Shown: positions 30,200-38,918 of the stretch, piece by piece | Layout of the letters: the number at the start of each line of letters is the position of its first letter | Position numbering within the stretch: the first letter of the stretch is position 1 | From: Actinomadura fibrosa | GTDB taxonomy: Bacteria; Actinomycetota; Actinomycetes; Streptosporangiales; Streptosporangiaceae | Length of the DNA stretch: 38,918 nt | Reading direction: 5' to 3' | Assembly (NCBI RefSeq): GCF_900659615.1 | Contig: NZ_CAACUY010000070.1 | Coordinates: forward strand, 1-38,918 | Made by a program: the position numbers and the translations under genes | Notes under the pieces: generated by a model | Database searches by the model: none | Told to the model about the DNA's origin: nothing | What the model saw: only the letters and a program-made list of their open reading frames with translations

Positions 30200-31795
30200 C
30201 TACCGGACGAACATATGTGTCGTGGCATGTCCCGCGAGATCCAGGATTGGCTGGGGGAGCACACCGAGTACAACAGTAGCCGTCAACCCGAGCGCGACCG
30301 CCGCCGCGGTCGCCGGGCCGGCCACCACGGTGGGCCCGTCGGCCTCCGGCTCGCTGAAGAACATGACGACGATCACACGGACGTAGAAGAACGCGGCGAC
30401 GGCGGAGGAGATGACGCCGACGACGACGAGGGGGGTGGCGCCCTCCTCGACGGCGGCCTTGAACACCGCGAACTTGCCGGTGAACCCGCTCGTGAGCGGG
30501 ATGCCGGCGAAGGCCAGCAGGAAGAACGCGAACACCCCGGCGACGACCGGGGAGCGCTTGCCGAGCCCGGCCCAGCGGGACAGGTGGGCCGCCTCGCCGC
30601 CCGCGTCCCGCACCATCGTGATCACCGCGAAGGCGCCGATCGTGGTGAAGCCGTAGGCCGCCAGGTAGAACAGCGTGCCGGACAGGCCGTTGCGGGAGGT
30701 GGCGACGACGCCGGTGAGCAGGAAGCCCGCGTGCGCGATCGAGGAGTAGGCCAGCAGCCGCTTGAGGTCGGTCTGGGTGATCGCGATGATCGCGCCGGCG
30801 ACCATTGTGAGAATGGACACGCCCCACATGACGGGCCGCCAGTCCCAGCGGAGCGTCTCCAGCGCGACGTAGTAGACGCGGAGGATCGCGCCGAACGCGG
30901 AGACGAGCGTGCAGGACGCCATGAGCGCCGTGATCGGGGTCGGGGCGCCCTGGTAGACGTCCGGCTTCCACATGTGGAACGGGACGGCGCCGGCCTTGAA
31001 CAGCAGCCCGACCGACAGCAGCGCCACGCCCGCGAGCAGCAGGGTCTCGCTGCCGGCGTCCTTGGTGATCTGCGCGGAGATGTCGGCGAGCCGCACCGAG
31101 CCGGAGTAGCCGTACAGCAGCGCCGAGCCGTACAGGAAGAACGCGGAGGAGAACGCGCCGAGCAGGAAGTACTTGACCGCCGCCTCCTGCGAGAGGAGCC
31201 GCCGGCGGCGGGCGAGGCCGCACAGCAGGTACAGCGGCAGCGACATGACCTCCAGCGCCACGAACATCGTGAGCAGGTCGTTGGAGGCGGGGAACATCAG
31301 CATGCCGCCGACCGCGAACATCATCAGCGGGAACACCTCGGTCTGGGTGAACCCGGCCTCGGTGCTGCGCTGCTCGGCCTCGCTGCCCGGCAGCGCGGAC
31401 GCCTGGGCGGCGAAGTGGCCGCCCGCGGCGCCGGCGCGGCCGCTGCCGCGCTCGGCGATCAGCAGCAGGCTGATCAGGGCGAGGACGAGGATGGTGCCCT
31501 GGAGGAACAGGGTGGGGCCGTCCACGCCGAGCGCGCCCTCGGCGGCGACGTGGTGCGGCTTGTCGCGCCAGCCGAGCAGGATCGTCCAGACGAAGGCGCC
31601 GGCGAGGCCGAGGAAGGCGATCGGCACCTGGACGGCGTAGCGCCAGGTGCGGCCGACGAACGCCTCGACGAGGACGCCGGCGACGGCGATGCCGAGGACG
31701 AGCAGCATGGGGCCGATCTGCCCGTACTCGATGTGCGGCGCCGGGATGTCACCCCCCTGGGCGAGGGCGGCGCTCACCTGACTGCTGTGGCTCAT
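30200..31795 (-). CDS. nuoN: NADH-quinone oxidoreductase subunit N
   Basis: The protein is 531 aa with about 14 membrane helices, one of three antiporter-like proton-pumping subunits of complex I. The central 'FKAGAVPFHMWKPDVYQGAPTPITALMA' segment holds the key Lys and is highly diagnostic of NuoN. 'DLKRLLAYSSIAHAGFLLTG' follows. A Gly/Ala-rich loop ('GRAGAAGGHFAAQASAL') is an insertion seen in actinobacterial homologues. The ATG overlaps the nuoM stop as ATGA. Confidence 0.95.
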   Translation of the reverse strand: MSHSSQVSAALAQGGDIPAPHIEYGQIGPMLLVLGIAVAGVLVEAFVGRTWRYAVQVPIAFLGLAGAFVWTILLGWRDKPHHVAAEGALGVDGPTLFLQGTILVLALISLLLIAERGSGRAGAAGGHFAAQASALPGSEAEQRSTEAGFTQTEVFPLMMFAVGGMLMFPASNDLLTMFVALEVMSLPLYLLCGLARRRRLLSQEAAVKYFLLGAFSSAFFLYGSALLYGYSGSVRLADISAQITKDAGSETLLLAGVALLSVGLLFKAGAVPFHMWKPDVYQGAPTPITALMASCTLVSAFGAILRVYYVALETLRWDWRPVMWGVSILTMVAGAIIAITQTDLKRLLAYSSIAHAGFLLTGVVATSRNGLSGTLFYLAAYGFTTIGAFAVITMVRDAGGEAAHLSRWAGLGKRSPVVAGVFAFFLLAFAGIPLTSGFTGKFAVFKAAVEEGATPLVVVGVISSAVAAFFYVRVIVVMFFSEPEADGPTVVAGPATAAAVALGLTATVVLGVLPQPILDLAGHATTHMFVR

Positions 31796-33372
31796 GGCCG
31801 GGCTCCGTTCTCGGCGACGTTGCCGGTGGTCTTCGGCGCGGGATCATGCCGGTCGACCCGGGCGAGCGTCTGCTTCACCGTGGGGTTGATGACGTCCAGT
31901 ACCGGCTGCGGGAAGAAGCCCATCGCGACGATGATCGCGATGATCGGGGCGACGGCCCACTTCTCCCGGGCGGTGAGGTCCTTCATGCCCTCGACCTCCG
32001 GCGCCTTCGGCCCGCCCATGGTCCGCTGGTACATCCACAGGATGTAGATCGCGGCGAGGACGACGCCGCTGACGGCGAGCACGGCGGCCCACCGGTAGCG
32101 GCTGAACGTGCCGACGATGACGAGGAACTCCGACACGAACGGGGCGAGGCCGGGCAGCGAGAGCCCGGACAGGCCCGCGACGAGGAACGTCCCGGCGAGG
32201 ACGGGCGCGGCCTTCTGGACGCCGCCGTAGTCGCCGATCCGCGCCGACCGCCGCCGGACGATCATGAAGCCGACGAGGAGGAACAGCGCGCCGGTGGAGA
32301 AGCCGTGGTTGACCATGTAGAGCGCGGCGCCGGACTGGCCCTGCGAGGTCATCGCGAAGATGCCGAGCACGATGAACCCGAAGTGGGACACCGAGGTGTA
32401 GGCGACCAGGCGCTTCAGGTCGACCTGCCCGATGGCGAGGACGGCGCCGTAGATGATGCTGAGGACGGCGAAGCCGAGCACGACGGGCGTCGCCCACTTC
32501 GCGGCGCCGGGGAACAGCTCCAGGCAGAACCGCATCATGCCGTAGGTGCCGACCTTGTCGAGGACGCCGACGATGAGCACGAGCGCGCCGGCCGGGGACT
32601 GCTGCGCCGCGTCCGGCAGCCAGGTGTGGACGGGCACCATCGGCGCCTTGATCGCGAAGGCGATGAAGAAGCCGAGGAACAACCACTTGGCGGTGGTCGG
32701 GTCGATGTTCATCCTCGACAGCTCGTCGAACATGAACGTGCCGTGCCCGAGGCCGCCGTCGGCGGTCGACTTGCTGGACAGCGGGTACAGCCAGATCACC
32801 GCGACGAGCATGAGCAGCCCGCCGAACAGCGAGTAGAGCAGGAACTTCACCGCGGCGTAGGAGCGCTGCGCGCCGCCGTAGTACCCGATGATGAAGTACA
32901 CCGGGATGAGCATCGCCTCGAAGAAGACGTAGAACAGGAAGACGTCGGTCGCCGCGAAGACGCCGATCATCGCCGCTTCGAGGGTGAGCAGCAGCGCGAA
33001 GTACGTCTTCACCGATCGCTTGGCGGGGACGTCCACGCCGCCGGACCGGTCGTCCTCGCTCCAGGACGCCAGCATGACCAGCGGGACGAGGATCACCGAC
33101 AGGACGATCAGCGTCAGCGCGATCCCGTCCACGCCGACGGCCCAGTGGACGCCGAACTGCTTGATCCACCAGTACTTCTCGTCGAACTGGAACCGCGCGC
33201 CGCCGGTGTCGAACCGGGCGGCCATCACCAGGGCGAGCGCCCCGACGACCAGCGAGACGCCGAGCGCCGTCTGCTTGACGAGCGTCTCGCGCTCGCGCGG
33301 CAGCACGCCGACGATGAACGCGCCGACGAGCGGCAGCGCGATGAGGACGCTCAGCCAGGGAAAGTCACTCAT
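31792..33372 (-). CDS. nuoM: NADH-quinone oxidoreductase subunit M
   Basis: The protein is 526 aa. 'FYVFFEAMLIPVYFIIGYYGG' carries the conserved membrane Glu of NuoM. 'AIKAPMVPVHTWLPDAAQQSP' contains the proton-channel Lys and the hallmark HTWLPDA. 'VDLKRLVAYTSVSHFGFIVLG' follows. It is one of the three antiporter-like pump subunits. The ATG overlaps the nuoL stop (ATGA), and the stop overlaps the nuoN start in the same way. Confidence 0.96.
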   Translation of the reverse strand: MSDFPWLSVLIALPLVGAFIVGVLPRERETLVKQTALGVSLVVGALALVMAARFDTGGARFQFDEKYWWIKQFGVHWAVGVDGIALTLIVLSVILVPLVMLASWSEDDRSGGVDVPAKRSVKTYFALLLTLEAAMIGVFAATDVFLFYVFFEAMLIPVYFIIGYYGGAQRSYAAVKFLLYSLFGGLLMLVAVIWLYPLSSKSTADGGLGHGTFMFDELSRMNIDPTTAKWLFLGFFIAFAIKAPMVPVHTWLPDAAQQSPAGALVLIVGVLDKVGTYGMMRFCLELFPGAAKWATPVVLGFAVLSIIYGAVLAIGQVDLKRLVAYTSVSHFGFIVLGIFAMTSQGQSGAALYMVNHGFSTGALFLLVGFMIVRRRSARIGDYGGVQKAAPVLAGTFLVAGLSGLSLPGLAPFVSEFLVIVGTFSRYRWAAVLAVSGVVLAAIYILWMYQRTMGGPKAPEVEGMKDLTAREKWAVAPIIAIIVAMGFFPQPVLDVINPTVKQTLARVDRHDPAPKTTGNVAENGARP

Positions 33373-35285
33373 GACACGTTCACCACCAGGAGCGCCGCCA
33401 CGACGAGTGCCGCGCCGAAGAACATTGAGAGGGCGTATGAGCGGGCGAAGCCGGTCTGGATCCGCCGGACCCGGCCGGAGCTGCCGCCGATGCCCGCGGC
33501 GAGGCCGTTGACGGCGCCGTCGACGCCGCGTCCGTCGAACCAGACCGCGAGGCGGGTCAGCCACTGGCCGGGCCGCATCAGCAGCGACTCGTTGAGCGCG
33601 TCGCCGTAGAGGTCCCTGCGGGCCGCGACGGTGACGAACGAGCCGGCGGGCGCCTCGCGCGGCACCTTCCGGCTGCCGTACTGCCGCCAGGCGATGCCCG
33701 CCCCGATGATCATCAGGACGAAGGTCGCGATGCCCGGCAGGGTGATCCACTTGAAGGAGTGCTCGTGCTCGGGCGCGCCGGTGACGGGCTCCAGGAAGTC
33801 GGAGAACCCGCCGAGGACGAGGAAGCCGCCCGCGAAGATCGAGCCGACCGCGAGCAGCATCAGCGGGACGGTCATGACCTTCGGCGACTCGTGCGGGTGG
33901 ACGCCGTCCTCCCAGCGCTGCTCGCCGAAGAAGGTCATGAACATCACGCGCGACATGTAGTAGGCGGTGATGCCCGCGCCGACGAGCGCGCAGGTGCCGA
34001 GGACCGCCCCGGACGTGCCGCCCTTGTCGAACGCGGCCTCGATGATGCCGTCCTTGGTGAACCAGCCGGACAGGCCGGGGAACCCGATGATCGCGAGGTA
34101 GCCGAGCCCGAACGTGGCGTAGGTGACGACCATCGTCGCGCGGAGCGCGCCGTAGTGGCGCATGTTCACGTCGTCCTTCATGCCGTGCATGACGGATCCG
34201 GCGCCGAGGAACAGGCCCGCCTTGAAGAAGCCGTGCGCGATGAGGTGCGCGATCGCGAAGACGTAGCCGGGCCGGCCGAGGCCGGCGGCGAGGTGCATGT
34301 AGCCGATCTGCGACATCGTCGAGCCGGCGAGGGCCTTCTTGATGTCGTCCTTGCCGCATCCGATGATCGCGCCGGCGAGCAGCGTGGCCGCGCCGACGAT
34401 CGTCACGACGAGCTGCGCGGTGTCGGACATCTCGAAGATCGGCGCGGAGCGGACGATCAGGTAGACGCCCGCGGTGACCATCGTCGCGGCGTGGATGAGC
34501 GCCGACACCGGGGTCGGGCCCTCCATCGCGTCCAGCAGCCAGGACTGGAGCGGGAGCTGCGCCGACTTGCCGCACGCGCCGAGCAGGAGCAGCAGCCCCA
34601 TCGCGGTCGCGGTGCCGGTGCCGAGCCTGGACGCGAGGCCCGCGTGCTCGGCGCCCTCACCGAGGACCTGGTCGAAGCCGACCGTCCCGAACGTCTGGAA
34701 CATCAGCGCGATCGCGAGGATCAGGCCGAGGTCGCCGACGCGGTTGACGACGAACGCCTTCTTCGCCGCGGTGGCGGCGGTCGGCTTGTACTGCCAGAAC
34801 CCGATCAGCAGGTAGGAGGCGAGACCGACGCCCTCCCAGCCGATGAACGTGACGAGGTAGTTGCCGCCGAGCACCAGCAGCAGCATCGCCGCCACGAACA
34901 GGTTCAGGTAGGCGAAGAACCGGCGCCGGTCGGGGTCGTCGGCCATGTAGCCGATCGAGTAGACGTGGATGAGCGAGCCCACCCCGGTGATCAGCAGCAC
35001 GAAGCTGATGGACAGCGGGTCCACCAGGAGGTCCATGCCGACCTTGAACGTGCCGGTGTCGATGTAGTCCCACAGGTGCAGGGTGCGGCGCCGCTCCTCG
35101 GCGTCGTACCCGAGCATCTGGACGAACATCGCGCAGCCGACCGCGAACGACGCCACCGACATGGCGACGCCGAGCAGGTGGCCCCACCGGTCGGTGCGCC
35201 GCCCTCCGAGCAGGAGGATCGCGGCGCCCGCGAGCGGGAGCGCGATGAGGAGCCAGGACGCGGCCTGGACGCCTTCCGCTTTCAT
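33369..35285 (-). CDS. nuoL: NADH-quinone oxidoreductase subunit L
   Basis: The protein is 638 aa, the largest pump subunit of complex I. The NuoL signatures are present: 'FIGWEGVGLASYLLIGFW', 'AKKAFVVNRVGDLGL', 'GACGKSAQLPLQSWLLDAMEGPTPVSALIHAATMV' and 'CGKDDIKKALAGSTMSQIGYM'. The C-terminal part includes the long lateral helix that runs along the membrane arm. It starts 10 bp after nuoK with GAGAGG upstream, the only junction in the visible operon besides nuoN/synthase that does not overlap. Confidence 0.96.
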   Translation of the reverse strand: MKAEGVQAASWLLIALPLAGAAILLLGGRRTDRWGHLLGVAMSVASFAVGCAMFVQMLGYDAEERRRTLHLWDYIDTGTFKVGMDLLVDPLSISFVLLITGVGSLIHVYSIGYMADDPDRRRFFAYLNLFVAAMLLLVLGGNYLVTFIGWEGVGLASYLLIGFWQYKPTAATAAKKAFVVNRVGDLGLILAIALMFQTFGTVGFDQVLGEGAEHAGLASRLGTGTATAMGLLLLLGACGKSAQLPLQSWLLDAMEGPTPVSALIHAATMVTAGVYLIVRSAPIFEMSDTAQLVVTIVGAATLLAGAIIGCGKDDIKKALAGSTMSQIGYMHLAAGLGRPGYVFAIAHLIAHGFFKAGLFLGAGSVMHGMKDDVNMRHYGALRATMVVTYATFGLGYLAIIGFPGLSGWFTKDGIIEAAFDKGGTSGAVLGTCALVGAGITAYYMSRVMFMTFFGEQRWEDGVHPHESPKVMTVPLMLLAVGSIFAGGFLVLGGFSDFLEPVTGAPEHEHSFKWITLPGIATFVLMIIGAGIAWRQYGSRKVPREAPAGSFVTVAARRDLYGDALNESLLMRPGQWLTRLAVWFDGRGVDGAVNGLAAGIGGSSGRVRRIQTGFARSYALSMFFGAALVVAALLVVNVS

Positions 35286-35295
35286 CCCTGGCCTC

Positions 35296-35595
35296 TCAGT
35301 ACTTCAGCAGGTTCGCGTCGTCCACCGACGAGGACCTGCGGGTCCGGAAGATGGTCATGATGATCGCCAGACCCACCACGACCTCCGCCGCGGCCACCAC
35401 CATCACGAAGAAGGCGATGATCTGGCCGTCGAGCTGGCCGTGCATGCGGGAGAACGTCACGAACGCCAGGTTGGTGGCGTTCAGCATCAGCTCGACGCAC
35501 ATGAACACCACGATCGCGTTGCGCCGCACGAGGACGCCGAGCGCTCCGATGGTGAACAGGATCGCCGAGAGCGCCAGGTAGTGCCCGGGACTCAT
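35296..35595 (-). CDS. nuoK: NADH-quinone oxidoreductase subunit K
   Basis: The protein is 99 aa with three membrane helices. 'HYLALSAILFTIGALGVLVRRNAIVVFMCVELMLNATNLAFV' carries the two conserved membrane glutamates' region of NuoK; the second Glu is in 'AAAEVVVGLAI'. It is part of the proton path from the quinone site into the membrane arm. The ATG overlaps the nuoJ stop (ATGA). Confidence 0.96.
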   Translation of the reverse strand: MSPGHYLALSAILFTIGALGVLVRRNAIVVFMCVELMLNATNLAFVTFSRMHGQLDGQIIAFFVMVVAAAEVVVGLAIIMTIFRTRRSSSVDDANLLKY

Positions 35596-36545
35596 GAACC
35601 AGCCTCGCCTTCACGCTCGTTGCCGGCGGGAGCACCGGCCCCAGTGCCGGCCTTGACGACGCGCGACTCGGCGTCCGCGTCCGCGGCCTCGCCGGTCGCG
35701 GCCCGCACGGCGGCGACGTCCTCGCCGACCGCCTGCTCCGCGGTCTCGCCGTACAGGTCGGCGTGCCGCTCGGCGTTGTCGGTGCGCGCCGCGATGATCG
35801 GGTTGACCGACAGCTCGGACGGCGTCCCGTCGGGCAGCAGCGCCGGCATGTCGACGGCGTTGTGCCGGGCGTAGGTGCCGGGGCCGGGCAGCGGGCCCGG
35901 GTGGCCGCCGGACAGGAACCGCCGCTTGGACAGGTCGCGCTGCGTCGCCTTCGGCTCGACCCGCTCCCGGTGCGCGAGCACCATCGCGCCGAGCGCGGCG
36001 GTGATCAGCAGGGCGCTGGTCGCCTCGAACGCGAACACGTACTTGGTGAACAGGAGCTGCGCCAGGCCGACGACGTTGCCGTTCTCGTTCGCGGCCTTCA
36101 GCCCGGCCGAGTCGCCGAGGGCGGCGTTGCCGAGGCCGACGGCCAGCAGGACGATGAAGCCGAGCGCGGCGACGAACGCCCACAGCCGCTGCCCGCGGAT
36201 CGTCTCGACGAGCGAGTCGGTGGAGCTGACCCCGACGAGCATCAGCACGAACAGGAACAGCATCAGCACCGCGCCGGTGTAGACGATCACCTGGACGAAC
36301 GCCAGGAACGGCGCGTTCTGGATCGCGTACAGGGCCGCGAGCGAGAGCATCACGGTGGCGAGCAGCAGCGCCGAGTGCACGGCCTTCCGCATGAAGATCA
36401 TGCCGAGGGCCGCGCTGACGGACACGATCGCGAGCAGCCAGAAGAAGAACGGCTCGCCCGACTGCTTGTCGGCGACCTGCCCCGCGAGGACGTGCCCGGC
36501 GGCGTGCCCGGTGAGGGCCTGTCCGGCGAGGAGGGTGGCGCTCAT
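35592..36545 (-). CDS. nuoJ: NADH-quinone oxidoreductase subunit J
   Basis: The protein is 317 aa against about 170-200 in E. coli. Five membrane helices cover residues 1 to about 195 ('PFLAFVQVIVYTGAVLMLFLFVLML' contains the pi-bulge helix of NuoJ). The last ~120 residues are a hydrophilic tail ending in an acidic/Ala-rich run. Such tails occur in actinobacterial NuoJ and face the cytoplasm; their role is unknown. The ATG overlaps the nuoI stop (ATGA). Confidence 0.95.
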   Translation of the reverse strand: MSATLLAGQALTGHAAGHVLAGQVADKQSGEPFFFWLLAIVSVSAALGMIFMRKAVHSALLLATVMLSLAALYAIQNAPFLAFVQVIVYTGAVLMLFLFVLMLVGVSSTDSLVETIRGQRLWAFVAALGFIVLLAVGLGNAALGDSAGLKAANENGNVVGLAQLLFTKYVFAFEATSALLITAALGAMVLAHRERVEPKATQRDLSKRRFLSGGHPGPLPGPGTYARHNAVDMPALLPDGTPSELSVNPIIAARTDNAERHADLYGETAEQAVGEDVAAVRAATGEAADADAESRVVKAGTGAGAPAGNEREGEAGS

Positions 36546-37156
36546 TCGGCCCCACCGCCCTTGCCGTCCGCTTCGCGCTCCCGCCGCACCGCGTTGTCGA
36601 CGCTCGCCCGTCCGCCGCCCTCGGCGGGGACGTGCGGGCCCTCGTCGGGCTGGAGGCCGAGGCGGTAGTACTCCTCCTCGGTGTCGCCGAGCCGCATCTC
36701 GTGCGGCGGCGGCTCCATGCCCTCGCGCAGCGGCGCCAGCAGCATGTCCTTGGTGTAGATCAGGCTCTCGCGGCTGTCGTCGGCGAGCTCGTACTCGTTG
36801 GTCATCGTGAGCGCCCGGGTGGGGCACGCCTCGATGCAGAGCCCGCAGAGGATGCAGCGCAGGTAGTTGATCTGGTAGACGCGGCCGTACCGCTCACCGG
36901 GCGAGTAGCGCTCCTCGGCGGTGTTGTCGGCGCCCTCCACGAAGATGGCGTCGGCGGGGCACGCCCAGGCGCACAGCTCGCAGCCGACGCACTTCTCCAG
37001 CCCGTCGGGCCACCGGTTGAGCTGGTGCCGCCCGTGGAAGCGCGGGGCCGTCGGCTTCTTCACCTCGGGGTACTGAACGGTCTCGCTCTTCTGGAACATC
37101 TGGTGGAACGAGACCCCGAACCCCTTGACCGGGTTCAGGAAATCAGTGAGTCCCAC
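36542..37156 (-). CDS. nuoI: NADH-quinone oxidoreductase subunit I
   Basis: The protein is 204 aa. It carries two 4Fe-4S clusters (N6a and N6b) bound by 'CVGCELCAWACP' and 'CILCGLCIEACP'. These pass electrons from NuoG towards the quinone site. The N-terminal amphipathic segment 'MGLTDFLNPVKGFGVSFHQMF' anchors it to the membrane. A ~35-residue hydrophilic C-terminal tail is longer than in E. coli. The ATG lies 14 nt inside nuoH. Confidence 0.96.
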   Translation of the reverse strand: MGLTDFLNPVKGFGVSFHQMFQKSETVQYPEVKKPTAPRFHGRHQLNRWPDGLEKCVGCELCAWACPADAIFVEGADNTAEERYSPGERYGRVYQINYLRCILCGLCIEACPTRALTMTNEYELADDSRESLIYTKDMLLAPLREGMEPPPHEMRLGDTEEEYYRLGLQPDEGPHVPAEGGGRASVDNAVRREREADGKGGGAE

Positions 37157-38525
37157 TGGTGACCTCCTCAGGAGGGGTTCTGATCGTGGACGGCTCCGCG
37201 GGGCGGGCGGCGCGGCCGTGGTAGTGCGGCGCGTCCATCGGCGGGACCGGGAACCCGCCGGCGGCGGGATCGCGGACCGCGTCCCGGCCGGCGCCCGGCG
37301 CGGTCTCCTTCTCGCCCTCGCCGCCCCGGACGACCTCCCAGACCACCGTGACCAGCAGCACGATCCCGGCCGCGACGGCGGCGACGATGACGATCTGCCG
37401 CATGTCGTGGCCCTCGTTGCGCAGCGCGCGGATGGTCGACACCAGCAGGATCCAGCCGAGCGAGAAGGGCATCAGCACCTTCCAGCCGAGCTTCATCAGC
37501 TGGTCGTAGCGGACGCGCGGCAGCGAGCCGCGCAGCCAGATGAAGAAGAAGATGAACAGCCAGAGCTTGGCGAGGAACCACAGCACCGGCCACCAGCCGG
37601 AGTTGGCGCCCGCCCACACCGTGGAGATCGGCGCGGGGGCGCGCCAGCCGCCGAGGAACAGCGTGGTGGCGAGCGCCGACAGCGTCGCGAGGTTGATGTA
37701 CTCCGCGAGGAAGAACATCGCGAACTTCAGCGACGAGTACTCGGTGTGGAAGCCGCCGACCAGCTCGCCCTCGCCCTCGGGGAGGTCGAACGGGATGCGG
37801 TTCGACTCGCCCATCATCGTGATCACGTAGACGATGAAGGACGGGAACAGCAGCACCACGAACCACTTGTCGTGCTGCGCGGCGACGATGTCGGAGGTGG
37901 ACATCGACCCGGCGAACAGGAACACCGCGACGAACGACAGCCCCATCGCGATCTCGTAGGAGATCACCTGGGCGGACGAGCGGAGCCCGCCGAGCAGCGA
38001 GTACGGCGACATCGAGGACCAGCCCGCCAGCACGATGCCGTAGACGCCCATCGACGACATCGCGAGGACGAGCAGCACCGCGACCGGGAGGTCGGTGCCC
38101 TGGAGGGCCGTCTGGTGCCCGAACACCGACACCGTCGGGCCGAACGGGATGATGACGAAGGAGATGAACGCCGGCACGGCGGACACGATCGGCGCGAGCA
38201 CAAACACGACCTTGTCGACCTGGCGGGGGACGATGTCCTCCTTGAGCGCCAGCTTGACGCCGTCCGCGAGGCCCTGGAGCAGGCCGAACGGCCCGGCGCG
38301 GTTCGGGCCGACGCGCAGCTGCATGCGGCCGATGACGCGCCGCTCGACCCACATCGACAGCAGGACGGTCAGCACCAGGAACACGAAGATCGCGAGGACC
38401 TTGCCGCCGATCAGCCACCACGGGTCGTTGCCGAAGTCCTTCAGCCGCGGCTCCGGGGCGGCGGCGAGCGCCGGCGCGCGCAGCACCGACGCGGGCAGCG
38501 CCGCCGTGGCAAGGGACAGGCTCAT
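37143..38525 (-). CDS. nuoH: NADH-quinone oxidoreductase subunit H
   Basis: The protein is 460 aa with eight or nine membrane helices. The family's most conserved parts are present: 'WVERRVIGRMQLRVGPNRAGPFGLLQGLADGVKLALKED' near the start and 'NRIPFDLPEGEGELVGGFHTEYSS', which lines the quinone-binding chamber. A C-terminal hydrophilic tail (about 60 residues, Pro/Ala-rich) extends past the usual end. The ATG overlaps the nuoG stop (ATGA). It connects the hydrophilic arm to the proton pumps. Confidence 0.96.
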   Translation of the reverse strand: MSLSLATAALPASVLRAPALAAAPEPRLKDFGNDPWWLIGGKVLAIFVFLVLTVLLSMWVERRVIGRMQLRVGPNRAGPFGLLQGLADGVKLALKEDIVPRQVDKVVFVLAPIVSAVPAFISFVIIPFGPTVSVFGHQTALQGTDLPVAVLLVLAMSSMGVYGIVLAGWSSMSPYSLLGGLRSSAQVISYEIAMGLSFVAVFLFAGSMSTSDIVAAQHDKWFVVLLFPSFIVYVITMMGESNRIPFDLPEGEGELVGGFHTEYSSLKFAMFFLAEYINLATLSALATTLFLGGWRAPAPISTVWAGANSGWWPVLWFLAKLWLFIFFFIWLRGSLPRVRYDQLMKLGWKVLMPFSLGWILLVSTIRALRNEGHDMRQIVIVAAVAAGIVLLVTVVWEVVRGGEGEKETAPGAGRDAVRDPAAGGFPVPPMDAPHYHGRAARPAEPSTIRTPPEEVTSGTH

Positions 38526-38918
38526 CGGACGCCTCCAGCGGTGGTCTCGGCCGCGTCCGCGAGCACGCCCGCCGCGATCGCGACGACGTCGCCCGCGGCG
38601 GCGCCCAGGTCCCGGTACAGGCTGAGGCCCGCCGAGTTGGTGGGCAGCCACACGACCCGGTCGGGCAGGTCGGCGGTGAGCTCCAGCGGCAGCGTGACCT
38701 CGCCGCGCCCCGCCCGGACCGTGACCGCGCCGGTCGCGCCGATCTCGGCGGCCGTCGCGGGCGACAGCCGGACGACCGCGGGCTTGGCGGTGCCGGCGAG
38801 GAACGGCTCGCCGTCCTGGAGCCGGCCCCGGTCGAGCAGCAGCCGCCAGGTGGCGAGCACCGCCTGCCCGGCCTCGGGGTGCGGCGGCAGCGCCTGCGGC
38901 ACGCTCGGCGCGGCCGGG
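38522..38918 (-). CDS. nuoG: NADH-quinone oxidoreductase subunit G, C-terminal fragment
   Basis: The frame is open to the window edge, so only about 131 C-terminal residues are seen. They form the small beta-barrel domain found at the end of molybdopterin oxidoreductases: 'AVVRLSPATAAEIGA..GAVTVRAGRGEVTLPLELTADLPDRVVWLPTNSAG' in outline. Its position directly before nuoH, with a 4-nt overlap, identifies it as NuoG, the subunit that carries several Fe-S clusters in the electron-input arm. Confidence 0.88.
   Translation of the reverse strand, partial: PAAPSVPQALPPHPEAGQAVLATWRLLLDRGRLQDGEPFLAGTAKPAVVRLSPATAAEIGATGAVTVRAGRGEVTLPLELTADLPDRVVWLPTNSAGLSLYRDLGAAAGDVVAIAAGVLADAAETTAGGVR

Noticed and set aside
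1..38918. tRNA, rRNA, CRISPR array, transposase, integrase or known riboswitch
   Set aside because: I looked for these on both strands, including the two long gaps, and found no cloverleaf, regular repeat-spacer series, transposase motif or conserved riboswitch core.

Overview
The window is 38.9 kb of very GC-rich DNA from a filamentous actinomycete. The best fit is a Thermomonosporaceae/Actinomadura- or Streptomyces-like genome. That is inferred from four things: codon bias, a conservon operon (kinase, roadblock, DUF742, GTPase), an ECF sigma factor paired with a CU044_5270-type protein, and a nuo operon joined to a long-chain polyprenyl diphosphate synthase. I see no tRNA, rRNA, CRISPR array, insertion sequence or phage gene.

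Layout. (1) 1-5054: a membrane protein with a SecD-P1-like domain faces a resistance-type module: a DHA2 drug exporter fused to carboxypeptidase-regulatory-like domains, a coupled YceI protein, and a divergent TetR regulator. (2) 5188-8570: an unusual protein joins an extracellular alpha/beta hydrolase to an ABC ATPase, followed by its permease. (3) 8571-9544: a GNAT acetyltransferase sits behind a long leader with a candidate WhiB7-type promoter, a short leader peptide ORF and a strong terminator hairpin, so it looks like an attenuated, inducible gene. (4) 9584-13207: a quinone-reductase-like dehydrogenase and a divergent TetR share two identical perfect operators; then come another TetR and a secreted hydrolase. 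(5) 13380-20414: a NarL-type two-component pair, a STAS protein, a secreted lipase, a flavoprotein, an ECF sigma factor with its partner, RarD and a tiny secreted peptide.

(6) 20415-24883 is the most interesting part. A cytochrome P450, a class I terpene synthase with unusual metal-binding motifs and a class II (DxDT-type) diterpene cyclase form a tight operon behind an AT-rich region full of dyads. This is a compact labdane-related diterpenoid pathway. (7) 25114-29108, immediately downstream, is a complete conservon (cvnABCD), a G-protein-like signalling complex. (8) 29172-38918 on the minus strand holds the 3' part of the respiratory complex I operon (end of nuoG, then nuoH-I-J-K-L-M-N), followed 11 bp later by a polyprenyl diphosphate synthase that probably makes the menaquinone side chain. 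The conservon and nuo transcripts converge on a shared 12-bp-stem terminator.

The strongest candidates for something undescribed are the diterpene trio beside the conservon, the hydrolase-ABC fusion, and the GNAT attenuator. All functional calls come from reading motifs; no database search was run.
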